The notes under the pieces are model-generated. The model did no database searches and was not told the origin of the DNA. It saw only the letters and a list, made by a program, of their open reading frames with translations. Position numbers and translations under genes: made by a program. A stretch of 64,000 nt of DNA from Petrosia ficiformis (taxonomy: Eukaryota; Porifera; Demospongiae; Haplosclerida; Petrosiidae): positions 48,958,896 to 49,022,895 of the forward strand of contig OX345636.1 in the NCBI GenBank assembly GCA_947044365.1, in the 5' to 3' direction. The stretch's first letter is position 1; each line of letters opens with the position of its first letter. This document shows positions 1 to 11,229 of this stretch, one piece after another.

Positions 1-418
1 AGACCAACTATACATTCATCTGGCAACAATACTGAGTGACTTGAAACTGGCAATGATGATTGGCCAGGCACTAAGGTGTCCACTAACTGACTCAGACCTC
101 ATCCTGTATAACAGTCCTTAGCGAAACGAGTACAGAGGTCATCAGCGAGGCAACACCCTTGCCTGCATCCTTGTTAGAATTGCCAGCAGTATTCTCTTCG
201 TTTGAAGTCATCATATGAAAAATACTAGTTGTCTTTTTTTCGCTACTGACTGACTGACTGCCCTATGTATGAGCGCATGCATCATACCCAATTGTGCTTA
301 ACTAGCATTTGGTCTCTTAGAAAGATCAGAATTTGAGATTGCCTAGAAAGGTAAATTTTATGGTTTCACTTACAAGCTACAGAAATCAGCTTTCTTCAGT
401 CCCTTGTAACTATAAAAC
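1..418. other. Left edge, no gene recognised
   Basis: I see no convincing coding exon, RNA gene or mobile-element end in this stretch. Short open frames here have no recognisable motif. Confidence 0.4.
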
Positions 419-805
419 TAGTGTTGGGCGATTATTGATGAAATGATAATCATACAGTATATAATCACGATTATCACAGTTATAATCAAAGAGATTTGTA
501 GTATTCCCACCTTTGGCTTGGACTGATTTTTTACACTTGTAACAAACGGGCCTCTCTTGCTCTGACTCAATCACAATACCATCTTCTGTTGCCTGTAGTC
601 CAAACACAACTTTTTGTGTTTTTTTTCTTTACAACGTTCATTCCCTGAGCTTGATGTAAAGCCATCTTTTCACTTTTGTGGTCTGACACGAAGGAGAATA
701 ATCGCGCATGCGCGATAATCACCTCAAACAAAAATGTAACAGTTTGATTATTGTTTATTATAAACACCATGATTTAATGTCAAACCGGTTAATCACCCAA
801 CACTA
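419..805. mobile_element. hAT-like MITE, TAGTGTTGGG ends
   Basis: The ends are inverted repeats: TAGTGTTGGGCGATTA on the left and the complement of TAATCACCCAACACTA on the right. The interior is rich in GATTAT/ATAATC words and has no coding capacity. The flanking 8-mers (tataaaac, tatcagaa) match at only 5 of 8 positions, so a hAT target duplication would be decayed. A TA-type duplication cannot be excluded, because the end repeats begin and end with TA. The ends resemble those of the element at 10518-10833, which supports a hAT origin. Confidence 0.6.
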
Positions 806-2018
806 TATCAGAAAATGGCTTCATAACTTGGTGCATGCCATGTTTGGTGGCTGTGGCTTTTGTGGCTTTGTACTTGCTGAAAAATGGAGATTTTAGCTAC
901 ATTTGCTCTCTTACAGCAAGAAATACATGGCATCAGATGATATGAAGGTTGGTATTGCCACAAAATTACAGTTATTCGTTGTCATGTTCTATTTAGAAAC
1001 GCATCTGAGTCCACTCCCGGGTCCATCCTTTTCAAAGTGAAGCATTATGATCGTATAGACAGATGGCACAATGGTTTCAAGCCTTGTACCAAGACACTTA
1101 CGATGGCGGAGAGAAAATCCTGGATTCAACTGTTTCTAAAATGCGTTCTAATTAGCAAGCAAACAACACATGGTCATTATTGGGTGTCAGTTTGTAGTAT
1201 ACAATAACATATCTGCTCCTGGTATGAAACAAGATCAGGTGCTACACAGAAACAAAGATCGCTTGATTGAAACTATTACCTAAAATGGAAGACCACAATA
1301 GTGATTCAGATCAGATATTAGCACATGTGTAACACAAGCTTTTTTTTCTCTGACATCTTAAAAGCCTGGGTATGAGGCTAAACAGTTTCATGCTACAAGT
1401 AAATTTGTATAGAAGAAGATACAATGAAATTGTCTTTCCATAGTAAATCAGTATTAAACTAGACAAATACATGTAATCAGTTACTATAGTATACAACCAA
1501 CAAACAATCTAACAATTTACATTCAAAAGCAAATAATATCATTAATGTTATTATCATTGAAAAGTAACATGGTTAGGAAAGATAACAATCATTAGTCAAT
1601 ATTGTAGTGGAATTACAGGAATCAAAATGATCAACTGGACCAGCATCACTACAGCTACAAGAAGTCATGAAAATGACATTGAAAGGGTAGGCTGAGTCAC
1701 GTGACATCTTGTGTCATTTCCCAAGTGATTTGCCAGTTTTGAAGTTTTTCTGCAACTTATGACCACTCTAGGGGCCCTTGCAACATATGTTCTAGGGTCT
1801 AGGGCCACAAATTCACCGAATCATAGTGTCTCATCATTAGGATTGAAATTTGAACAAAATGTCACATGACCTGCCCACCATGTCCATGTCATTTCCATGG
1901 CTACTTGTAGCCGCAGTGGCGCTGGTCCCCTTACAGATTTCTCTGCCCTAGTTTTCAACCCCTCTTCCAGCCATGATATATATGAACGTCGAACTCCACG
2001 TGTTGACTGTCCTGGTTG
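806..2018. other. Gene-free stretch
   Basis: No exon chain or known repeat was recognised. It ends at the long (AT)n tract. Confidence 0.35.
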
Positions 2019-2033
2019 TATATATATATATAT

Positions 2034-2125
<92 letters not shown>

Positions 2126-2134
2126 CAGCTGTAT

Positions 2135-2167
<33 letters not shown>

Positions 2168-2170
2168 CAA
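2019..2170. repeat. (AT)n microsatellite
   Basis: About 150 bp of almost pure AT/TA dinucleotides with a few interruptions. It abuts the inverted-repeat element that begins at 2171. Open frames across it (poly Tyr-Ile) are artefacts. Confidence 0.9.
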
Positions 2171-2534
2171 TAACTAGCAGAAACATCAAAGGGCCACTGG
2201 GTTGTATATATGTGATATACCACCCGGTTTGATAACCGCAGGTGTATAATTATACTCACCTCCATGTGACAATTGCATCATACAGAGCATGCGCATTACC
2301 ATCTGCCATCTGTGGTTACAGCTGAAAAATGGGCCAAAGAGGAAGCGGCTCTCATTATTGAGGAAGAAAAAAGTTGATACCATGTCTGCTTCACGATTTA
2401 AATTCACTACATCACCCAAGATAGATGAAATGAAGCATAAGGTTATACCTAAGAACACAGATAAGTGTACGCAGTGGCTCTGAACATGGCACTTATCGTC
2501 GTGTATTTGGCATGTTTGACGTTTCTGCAAGTTA
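2171..2534. mobile_element. TIR element with recombinase-like ORF remnant, copy 1
   Basis: The ends form an inverted repeat: TAACTAGCAGAAACATCAAA on the left and the complement of TTTGACGTTTCTGCAAGTTA on the right. Inside, 2382-2483 (+) encodes a short frame beginning MSASRFKF and containing VIPKNTDKCTQW. The pattern 'VPKNTxxxTxW' is typical of the N-terminal part of Crypton-derived KIAA1958/QRICH1/ZMYM-like proteins (family knowledge; not searched). A closely related copy lies at 5239-5580. A fold-back hairpin at 2552-2676 follows directly. Confidence 0.55.
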
Positions 2535-2551
2535 CTGAATATATTATATGT

Positions 2552-2676
2552 ACCATGTCTTCTTGGTGTATATGGTGAATAAGACCTTCGCCCCTCGATT
2601 TCACCCCTCAGCTTCGCCTCGAGGCTGATATCTCAGGGCTCAGGTCTATTCGCCATATACACCTCAAAGCCACGGT
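2552..2676. repeat. Fold-back hairpin beside TIR element, copy 1
   Basis: Two arms of about 35 bp (2552-2586 and 2642-2676) are imperfect reverse complements sharing GGTGTATATGG(C/T)GAATA. The apex contains the smaller palindrome CAGCTTCGCCTCGAGGCTG. The same arms and apex motif recur at 5597-5689, and the architecture recurs at 31715-31854. Confidence 0.7.
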
Positions 2677-2936
2677 ATATATATTACATATACATATATA
2701 ATTATGTATATGTATAATGGTGAGTTCACAGTTTTGCCACTAAAACCAACCTGACCCACCATGAATATAATAATTATCTACACTGATTGCGAGATGTAGC
2801 TCAGTATCTCATCAAAGTCAAAGCAACTGAACTGCAACAGGACTGCCCCAAGGGCTAGGATAACCGTGTGTCTGGAGGATCTTTTAAGGGAAGTACTACA
2901 TAAGGAAAGAGAAGGCCTTTTTTTCTTGTTAGACAA

Positions 2937-3404
2937 TATTTCAACTTCTTTACACTGAGTCATTGATAGAAGAATACCAACAGAGAAGACAAAAAGAGCA
3001 ACTTCCTAACGAGGCAATGATGGCAAATGCAAGTGATGATTGTGCACATGTGCTGACACACCTCCAATAAATAATTGAAAAATGGGTGAGTAACTAAATA
3101 GAATGCTACTGCTGGGAAATATAATCATAATATATATCCGATATATAATGATTATTTAGTGTATATGCGATATATATGATATATACAGCTGTCCTCATAT
3201 GTTTTGTATTGTATAAGAAGATATTGTATATATTATATCTGTTTAGTTACTCACCCATTTTTCAATTATTTATTGGAGGTGTGTCAGCACATGTGCACAA
3301 TCATCACTTGCATTTGCCATCATTGCCTCGTTAGGAAGTTGCTCTTTTTGTCTTCTCTGTTGGTATTCTTCTATCAATGACTCAGTGTAAAGAAGTTGAA
3401 ATAT
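2937..3404. repeat. Near-perfect inverted duplication, 164-bp arms
   Basis: The arms 2937-3100 and 3241-3404 are essentially identical reverse complements around a 140-bp AT-rich spacer. Each arm keeps the same open frame (TESLIEEYQQRRQ... HVLTHLQ) followed by a stop codon that overlaps an AATAAA word. It looks like the 3' end of an unidentified gene or retro-element copied head to head. Confidence 0.8.
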
Positions 3405-3930
3405 TTCTACAAAACTTTTTTGGACAGCCGTATACATGTGTATATTGTATATACACCTAATAATCATTATATATATTACATCCGGAAAATATAGAACAGG
3501 ATGTGGTAAAAAAAAGTGTGCTATATGGAAAATATAGAACAGTCGGTACCTTTGATGTTAGGCGTGAAAGTGCTATAAATATAATTATTATATATGTATA
3601 TAATTATATATATATATATATATACTTATAATTATATATATATATATATAGATCATTACTTTATGCTGCCATAAAATTAAAGTTTAAAATGTTTATTAAT
3701 CAAAAAATAAATTAAGGACAAGTTAACTTTCAGATAAAGAACTTTTTCAATGTTTTTAGGCTGTAAACAACAATGACGTCACCAGTGAATTAGTGATTGA
3801 TGAATAATTCATAGCTTCTATATAAAATTGATGATGTTACTATTACCATTACCATTTCCAAAAAATAGTAATCAATGGGTAATTAATACATTACAAATAC
3901 GATTACCACATTCCTGATACAGATAGATAG

Positions 3931-4979
3931 TAGAGTTGTTTTAGTTAACTAAAACTAATACTAAATCTATTTTAGTATAACCTTTTTCTATTTTAGTTTT
4001 TAACTATAGCTAAAATATATTATTGATGGCCTTTTAGTTATAGAACTATAACTAATATACTTATAATGGATGTTTTGGTTAACTAAATGTACTTGCAATG
4101 GAGTTTGGTTAACTGCTAATGTACTTATAATTACACTAAGAAGCAGTGTAAATGGATGTACACATTGACAGTTTTAATTTCATGATTGTACTGTAGGTAA
4201 AATTTCTAACTGACATATTAGTATTTGCTGTTATAATTTAGTTAACTGAAACAGCACTATGAAAACTACTAGTTAACTATAACTAAAATCAAGAGTATAT
4301 AATAGAAAGAGAGGGAGAGTATCGCACTTCCGTATAAGCGTGTAGCACAATCCTGCGAAAAGTACATGACCTTTATAATAATATTCACGATGTAATCATC
4401 ACATGTGAAGTAGGTGTTAAGGCATTGTGTGACCACATTGTAAACAAAGATGGATGATGCAGCAACCACACCATAACGGATCCCATCTGTGCAGCGTTCG
4501 CCTCATTTATCAAGTCGTGTTGCTGGTTCTACAATTAGGGTAGGTGATAGGTTCTTAAAACTTCAGGATTTGTGGCATCTCTCCAGAAAGTTGCAAAGGA
4601 ATAGTTGGATTTCACTTTGTAAGGTAAGGTAGCTCGGACTGCTCCAAGTCAGCTTCCTCGTCACTGTCGATCTCAAAATCACTGTCTTCGTATAGAATAT
4701 CCCTCTCGAGCTCGGGTATGTAAGCGTATAGTACACTATTCACATGATTATTAAACATGCTTGGGGTTTGTGCACCGCCTTGTGGTCTAGCACGTACTTT
4801 TCACCATCTTCTCAACTCAAGTACTTTTCGCAAGGTTGTGCTATAAGTGCGATACTCTCCCGCTCTAATTATATAATTGAAAATATTAGTTAACTATTAC
4901 TAAAACATCATTGAAATTAAGAAATTTTAGTTAACTATAACTAAAACAAAGTCTCAAAAATGAAACTAAAACAACACTA
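3931..4979. mobile_element. hAT MITE, TAGAGTTG/CAACACTA ends, with TSD
   Basis: The left end TAGAGTTGTTTTAGTT and right end AACTAAAACAACACTA are inverted repeats. Both sides are flanked by the 8-mer ATAGATAG (3923-3930 and 4980-4987). This is the size expected for hAT, although it lies in a GATA-rich context that could produce it by chance. The interior is low-complexity TAACTAAAAC-type sequence. A second inverted-repeat element (4305-4866) is nested in it. Confidence 0.65.
4305..4866. mobile_element. Nested TIR element with about 55-bp ends
   Basis: The left terminus carries GGGAGAGTATCGCACTT and GTAGCACAATCCTGCGAAAA. The right terminus is their complement with small differences (AAGTGCGATACTCTCCC preceded by TTTTCGCAAGGTTGTGCTA). 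About 450 bp lies between them and contains no recognised frame. The element sits inside the hAT MITE 3931-4979, so it inserted later. Confidence 0.65.
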
Positions 4980-5021
4980 ATAGATAGATAGATAGATAGA
5001 TAAATAAATAGATAGATAGCT
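4980..5021. repeat. (GATA)n microsatellite
   Basis: Runs of TAGA/TAAA tetranucleotides adjoin the right end of the MITE ending at 4979. Confidence 0.85.
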
Positions 5022-5206
5022 TTTTATTTGGCACTGCACAGTTCTCACTATGGGCCAGATAGTGCAGTTAACTATGATTAGTCGTCACTAACAGCACTAA
5101 CTCTTTGTTAACTGGCACAAAACATATTCCCAATAGCACACATACGTACAGGTACTGACTATTGTTGAGCCAATTTGGCTAATACTTCAAAATGTGTCAA
5201 AAACTA
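5022..5206. repeat. Dispersed repeat 'TTATTTGGC..GCACAGTTCTC', copy 1
   Basis: Shares blocks such as TTATTTGGCRCTGCACAGTTCTC, GGNCCAGATNGYGCAGTTA and GAGCCAATTTGGC, in the same order, with 18226-18412. It is non-coding and its class is unknown. Confidence 0.6.
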
Positions 5207-5238
5207 TATATAATATATATATATATATATATACCAAA

Positions 5239-5580
5239 ACTAACAGAAACATCAAAGGGCCACCAGGTTGTAAATATGTGATATACCACCCGGTTCGATA
5301 ACCGCAGGTGTATATTACTGATATACTCACCTCCACATAACAATTGCCTCATACCGAGCATGCGCATTACCATCTGACAGCTGAAAAATGGAACCAACAC
5401 CAAAGAGGAAGAGGTTCTCGTTATTGAGAAAGAAAAACATTGATACCATGTCTGCTTCACATTTACATTCACTATATCACCCAAGGTAGATGAAATGAAG
5501 TGCAAGGTTATACCTAAGAACACAGATAAGTGTACGCAGTGGGTATAACCTTTTGGCATGTTTGATGTTTCTGTAAGTTA
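5239..5580. mobile_element. TIR element with recombinase-like ORF remnant, copy 2
   Basis: The left end AACTAACAGAAACATCAAAG and the right end (complement of TTTGATGTTTCTGTAAGTTA) are inverted repeats matching the copy at 2171-2534. The internal frame that encodes the VIPKNTDKCTQW motif in copy 1 is shifted here: ATGTCTGCTTCA is retained, then frame is lost. It is therefore a dead copy. A fold-back hairpin follows at 5597-5689, as in copy 1. Confidence 0.6.
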
Positions 5581-5596
5581 CTGAATATATTATATG

Positions 5597-5689
5597 TACC
5601 ATGTCTTCTTGGTGTATATGGCGAAAATAAGACCTTTGCCCCTCAATATCAGCCCTCGGCTTCGCCATATACACCTAGACGCCATGGTA
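5597..5689. repeat. Fold-back hairpin beside TIR element, copy 2
   Basis: Arms 5597-5625 and 5661-5689 are reverse complements with few mismatches (TACCATG..., GGTGTATATGGCGAA). The loop contains AGCCCTCGGCTTCGCC. It is the shorter sister of the hairpin at 2552-2676. Confidence 0.75.
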
Positions 5690-5781
5690 TATATATTACA
5701 TATATATATATAATATTATGTACACGTATGTACATGTATATATATATATATATACATCTACATGAAAGAGATCTCCTATAC

Positions 5782-6903
5782 CAGCTGGGATTTGGCCCAG
5801 GATCCTATAATAACTGATTTTAGCACAGCATTACAATAAAGCAAAAACAATTGATATTTGAACTACACATGTAGTACATGTATCTGCCTAGCGGTTTAGA
5901 GCTCTTGTAACTTCTTGCACACGTAGCAGATACAATGTACATATACATGTGTTAAAGTACAGGTTCAAGAGATTAGTTTGTTTGTCAGTGAGTGTGTCAT
6001 ACCTTTTGTAAAACATATATAATTATCCATTTATTGACAAGTTATTACTTACTTACCTTTATAAAAGTATTAGTGTAGTCTCCATAACTGGACCAGGATC
6101 TGAAATTCTCACCAAGATGTTCAACACTTGATAATGAACACAAGTAGAAATTATGTAATATAAGATCTGAGTAGAGAAGTCAAAATAATCAGCAAATTAT
6201 AATTAATTATGCCCACAATAAAAAGACACCTATGTCAACTTTCAAAAACATCAATTATAAAAACAACTCGAGTCCACACATTAACAACTTACCCAGTGAT
6301 ATTAATTCTTTGTTCATCCAATATTATCCTGTGTAAAATAAACACGAAGATTCCAAAGTTATGAAACACTACTATATACTTATAATGTATAAGCTCATAA
6401 TTATACATGTACATGTAACATGCTAATAATCAGGGCTACATTTTTATGGCCCATAGAGCAATTCCCATAATTGTTTTCCACAGAGTTTAATGTATATATA
6501 TATATATTATACGTGAGTATAAGTTAAGGAAGTCGTGTCATTCCGAAAGGCTCAAAAAAATTAATAGGTATGGTACGTAAAAAAATGTGCACTCGAGCTA
6601 CAGACCAGCAGGAAGAAAGCTGCATTGCTATAGCTCATGTAGAAACTCGAACTATAATAGCTGTTCTATCTGACAAGATAAGGAGAATAGGTAATCAAAG
6701 TAATAAGGAGTCAATTGGTATAATAGTTGTTCTATCAGAAATATATTCCTAACGTTCTACAAATATCCTTTAAAAAGTAAGATAATCAAAATAATAACAA
6801 TAATAGGCTATTGTCTTCAGGCATGAGACTTGAAAGTGTTGTTCAATGTTGAACACTACAAAATAATTATAGGAATACCTTCTCTCCATATATTTTGTTG
6901 ACA
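5782..6903 (-). CDS. Partial multi-exon minus-strand gene, unknown product
   Basis: Four small exons chain on the minus strand with matching phases and GT-AG borders. They are 6879-6903 (STKYMER), 6293-6328 (IILDEQRINIT), 6057-6126 (VEHLGENFRSWSSYGDYTN then TFIK) and 5782-5804 (DPGPNPS). Donors include GTAAGT at two sites. The joined frame has no stop. No domain is recognised. A possible first exon at 11618-11683 starts with ATG, encodes MEDMFSVLCWW and ends at GTAAGT. A possible middle exon at 9437-9466 encodes LSPQINKWFY. Both are uncertain because linking exons were not found. The intron 6329-6878 carries a dispersed repeat. Further 3' exons were not found. Confidence 0.4.
6444..6800. repeat. 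Dispersed repeat family R1, copy 1
   Basis: Shares ordered blocks with 25105-25390 and 36058-36340. They are 'CCCATAATTGNTTTCCAC', an AT stretch, 'TTAAGGAAGTYGTGTCATTC' and 'GAGCTACAGACCAGCAGGAAG', then a tail rich in AATAATAG. The small frame inside has no recognised homology. Its class is unknown; it may be a SINE or an inactive DNA element. Confidence 0.6.
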
Positions 6904-6924
6904 CTACACTATATATGAAACGAA

Positions 6925-7645
6925 GTATAAATGCAACATCATCAAAAATGCTGCAATACTAATGATGGCAAATTGTTTAGTAAAATATTATAGACAAGTT
7001 AATTGATTATCGTACACATATGTACTGACATGATATGATGAATTGTAAAATTATTCATAAACAATAACAAAAGAGATCTCTTGAGACCCTAGAGGACAAT
7101 CAGATTATATTCATTGGTAGATAAGTAAAGGCATTACACCAAAAGTACACATTATTCATCTCTAGCAACATCATCAAAAATGCTGCATAATATTGACGGC
7201 AAATGTTATAATTGATTATCAAAACTGCTGATCAACATTAAAGTGTAAATGGTACATGTATGTACTGACATGATAATGATGAATTGTAAAATTATTCATA
7301 AACAATAACAAAAGAGATCTCTTGAGACCCTAGAGGACAATCAGATTATATTCATTGGTAGATAAGTAAAGGCATTACACCAAAAGTACACATTATTCAT
7401 CTCTAGCAACATCATCAAAAATGCTGCATAATATTGACGGCAAATGTTATAATTGATTATCAAAACTGCTGATCAACATTAAAGTGTAAATGGTACATGT
7501 ATGTACTGACATGATAATGATGAATTGTAAAATTATTCATAAACAATAACAAAAGAGATCTCTTGAGACCCTAGAGGACAATTAGATTATATTCATTGGT
7601 AGATAAGTAAAGGCGTGATACCAAAAGTACACATTATTCATCTCT
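6925..7645. repeat. Tandem repeat, 241-bp period
   Basis: Unit boundaries at 7041, 7282 and 7523 give two nearly identical 241-bp copies and one partial copy ending near 7645. A more diverged partial copy precedes them from about 6925. Each unit carries GAGATCTCTTGAGACCCTAG and a long AT-rich remainder. No coding frame spans units. Confidence 0.85.
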
Positions 7646-8887
7646 AGTTGAACAAGGGTGGGGCAGTAAAGGTGTGTTCAATTGTATTCATCAGCAAACA
7701 CAGCAGTGTATGTGTGGTATAACAAATAATATTTATGCTGACAGAACATCACCTGACCACAAGCCAATCAGATTATCAATCGGGTGATCGTAATTTAATC
7801 AGATATGCTTAATGCTTAATGAATATTTAGTCAAGGTCAGGTGATGCACTGAGTGCATCATTCACTTTATTTGTATCTTTTTAGCAACAAGAATTATTAT
7901 AAATTAAGCAAATAGACTAACACACATACACAGATGGCTTATATATCTAACTCTGTTTAAACCAAAGCCACAGTACAATGTCTACTTTTTTTTATAAATG
8001 TTGTATGAACATTTTTTTAGCATTCTGTTTTCTTGAAGATTTATTATTTGTGAATTATACTGGACTACTGCACTGTACTACTGAACTGCAATATTAGTGT
8101 GGGTGTTCATTTGCCACACCCAAAATAATGTGGGGGTGTTTTGTGTCACTCCCAAAAACTTGTGGCCATTCTATTTTCTGCTTGGATGTAAATGACTGTT
8201 CCAGATAAATTCTCATATACATGTAGTTTAATACTTGAAAGACAGAATGCAAAAACTGACTTCAATTTTCTGAATTTTGAAAAGAAAAATTGGCATTTGT
8301 TTTTTTATTTCTGCTTTTGTTTTTTGTTAACTTAATTCTCACTTCACTAGAGGATAGATATATCTGTCGGTTCATTAGTACATAGAATTCTTTTAATTAG
8401 GATAATGTATAACTATTAGATCACCATGCTGTGGGATACTATATAGTTCCCCAGGAAAGCATCATGCTAGTGTAGTGGACATGTACATGGTGAAAGAGCT
8501 CATGCATCATAAAAACTGAATGGTTGAATCAATATCACGTAATTAAATGAAGGGGTGCACTGTAACTATTGTTCAACCAATTATATCAGGTCATTAGGTG
8601 CATTTGTTCCATTCATCTTAACATCTATCAAATATTATGTTGGCACTGCAAACTATGTCAGTTCCCTGTACATTTATACTTTCAATTAAAAACACGATAA
8701 CCATGTTTACATGTACAATGGAAAGTGAATATTGTATTTTCTATTAGAAACATAACAATATTGGCTTACTAGAGATACATATTATCTATACCGAGTGTCC
8801 ACTTGCTAAAGTTCATTATTAACTAGTAACTACACATTGAAACTACAATAAATGATATTTGTGGATACTACACATAAATGAGTCCCA
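7646..8887. other. Gene-free stretch
   Basis: AT-rich sequence with no supported exon or recognised repeat. It could be intron of the minus-strand gene if the candidate first exon at 11618-11683 is real. Confidence 0.35.
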
Positions 8888-9175
8888 CGATGTATATAAG
8901 TTAGTCCCTATAGTTACACACGATGTATAGGAATGAGTCCCTCTAGTTGCACACAATATATTTAAATGTATCCCTCTAGTTGCACACACTAGTTGCTTAC
9001 AATGTATATAGGAATGAGTCCCTCTAGTTGCACACAATATATTAAAATGTATCCCTCTAGTTGCACACAATGTATACCTCTAGTTGCTTACAATGTATAT
9101 AGGAATGTGTCCCTCTAGTTGCACACAATGTATCGGAATGTGTCCCTCTAGTTGCACACAATGTATAGAAATGAA
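8888..9175. repeat. Minisatellite, about 30-bp period
   Basis: About nine imperfect units of the form 'TCCCTCTAGTTGCACACAAT' plus 'GTATAGGAATG' are arranged head to tail, with variation in unit length. There are no constant-spacer and variable-spacer classes, so this is not a CRISPR array. Confidence 0.85.
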
Positions 9176-10509
9176 TATCTGTAAGTGGAGATTAGAGAAG
9201 AGACAGAGGTGAAACATCATTTATAGTATTATACAAACCTATTCATTTACAATCAATGAACAAATAAAAATGTGTACATGGTAGGAGACCAATCCAATAA
9301 ATTACATAGCTTGGAATAGTCAATTTTAAAGGCAAATACTATAATTATTTTAATGTTGTTTTGGTAGCAACACACATACACACACAGTCGAGGTGTAGTT
9401 AAAACCTAATGGAATTAATTGAGATAAAGTCACTCACATAAAACCATTTATTAATTTGTGGGCTGAGCTGTTAGGATTTTATTACCGACACCATCAAATT
9501 AAAATCACAAATAAACCTATTCATAGCTTAATCACAAAGTTATTAGGTGCTTAATAGACAACTCCCTACTGCAGGCTGTATATGAAACATAACATAGTCT
9601 AGATAATACGTTTCACATGGGTGATTACAAACAAAATAAATCACCTTTGAGCAGGCTCAAAAATTAAAAAAAAAAAAAACTTGTATCAGACAAAGAGGGG
9701 AGAGCTGGGCCCATAAAAACGTTTTAACTCCTATTAATGGTTCTCAAGGCCAGACTGTCTCACTATCACCTTCATGTGTTGCCAATACAATAATGACATT
9801 AAATTAACTATAATATATGCATGGGTGTAGGCCACTGCATGCTGGACTGGGACAAACGATAAACCATAAGAATGTGAGTGGGTGATTGGGCTGACCAGCA
9901 GCAATTGTTCCAATAGAATTGATAAGTGAGGTTGTCTAAAAGCAGGCCAATCATTCCAATCGAGGTGCAAGCCTTGTCTCCAGACGTTTCGGTTAGGGCT
10001 GGCCAGGTCTTTGAGAATTAACTGAGGTTACATTTCCACACCTAACACACACAAACTCACTCACACACATGATCAGAGGCACATATAATAGAAAAATTCT
10101 GAGGTATTATGAACCATTCTGAAACACTACACTTAAAAGTATAGGCACTGTAGTGTCATGTCCATATACGTCTATAATAATAAAATACGTAATTATAATA
10201 CTGATATGAACAGTCATCAAAAAACAATTGACTGACATTATCAACAATGTTATAATATCACTGATGATGATAATAATACAAATACAAGCTCAATTATTGT
10301 GCAAGATAATCATGTTGATGTAAAAGTATATATTTGTTAGAATCAATGTAAGACTATTCATAGACAATAATACAACTATTGGATAATAGAATAATTAATA
10401 AAAGTACATCTTCAGTTGAACAAGGATGAGGTAGTAAAGGTATTTTGTTCAATTGTATTCATCGTGTGGGTGGTATAACAAATAATGTCTTAAGCTGCAG
10501 AGCACATGA
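9176..10509. other. Gene-free stretch
   Basis: No confident exon apart from the weak minus-strand candidate 9437-9466. It includes a poly-A run near 9667. Confidence 0.35.
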
Positions 10510-10517
10510 CTTTCAAC

Positions 10518-10833
10518 TAGGGATGGGCAATATTTTGATTATCGTGATAATCGTGATTAAAATTTCCCGTGATAATCGTATCGTCTAAATATTGCCATAT
10601 TGTGGTCACAAAAATAACAATTATTGTGCCATTATTGTGCCATAACTTCAGGTTTTCAGTACTATCACATCTAAATCAGTTTTTCAACATTGTTTACTCA
10701 ACAAATAAAAGGTATCAATTTGATTGTTGAATGAAATCTACATACATATATAAGGTAGCCAATAATTGCAATAATCGTGATACTTGCAAAAACAATAATC
10801 GTTGACTCATATTTTCATAATCGCCCATCCCTA
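10518..10833. mobile_element. hAT MITE with 8-bp TSD CTTTCAAC
   Basis: The ends TAGGGATGGGC and GCCCATCCCTA are inverted repeats. The same 8-mer, CTTTCAAC, lies immediately outside on both sides (10510-10517 and 10834-10841). An exact 8-bp duplication with a TAGGG terminus is the hAT signature. The interior is non-coding and rich in ATAATCG/CGATTAT. Confidence 0.9.
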
Positions 10834-11229
10834 CTTTCAACCAATCCAATTCTCAATCAATCTGATGATATGAGAGCATTGTAATTTCATTCAAGGTCTC
10901 TGAGTGCATCCTTTGCTTTATTTGTGCCTTTCCAGTAACAAAATTTATTATACACTAATATATTATATCTTAACATACATTACATTAGCTTTAGTGTTAT
11001 ATTTTCTTCTTGATTGTTATCAATCTGTCATCAGCAAAGTTATGACATAGCTACAGGTACATTATTGACACCTGTGGCAAACGCTTCTGCAGAGCAGTAC
11101 TCATCTGTGTTTCCGAAATGGTCGATAGACTAAAAGCACTGATTGTTAGACTTTAAGATCAGATACAGTAAAGATAGTGTAACAATAATAGTAATATAAA
11201 TTGGTAATAAAATTAATAATTTTGGTATA

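Noticed and set aside
1821..2265. Tyr-Ile repeat frames
   Set aside because: They are translations of the (AT)n tract.
5285..5310. tRNA B-box-like GGTTCGATAACC
   Set aside because: No A box, cloverleaf or CCA-proximal acceptor stem could be drawn. It is part of a TIR element.
8888..9175. Possible CRISPR-like array
   Set aside because: Units vary in length and both halves of the unit are repeated. There are no unique spacers and no cas genes, and the genome is eukaryotic.
9962..10010. Motif AGACGTTTCGGTTAGGGCTG reminiscent of retroelement flanks seen in other animals
   Set aside because: Too short to assign to any family from sequence alone.
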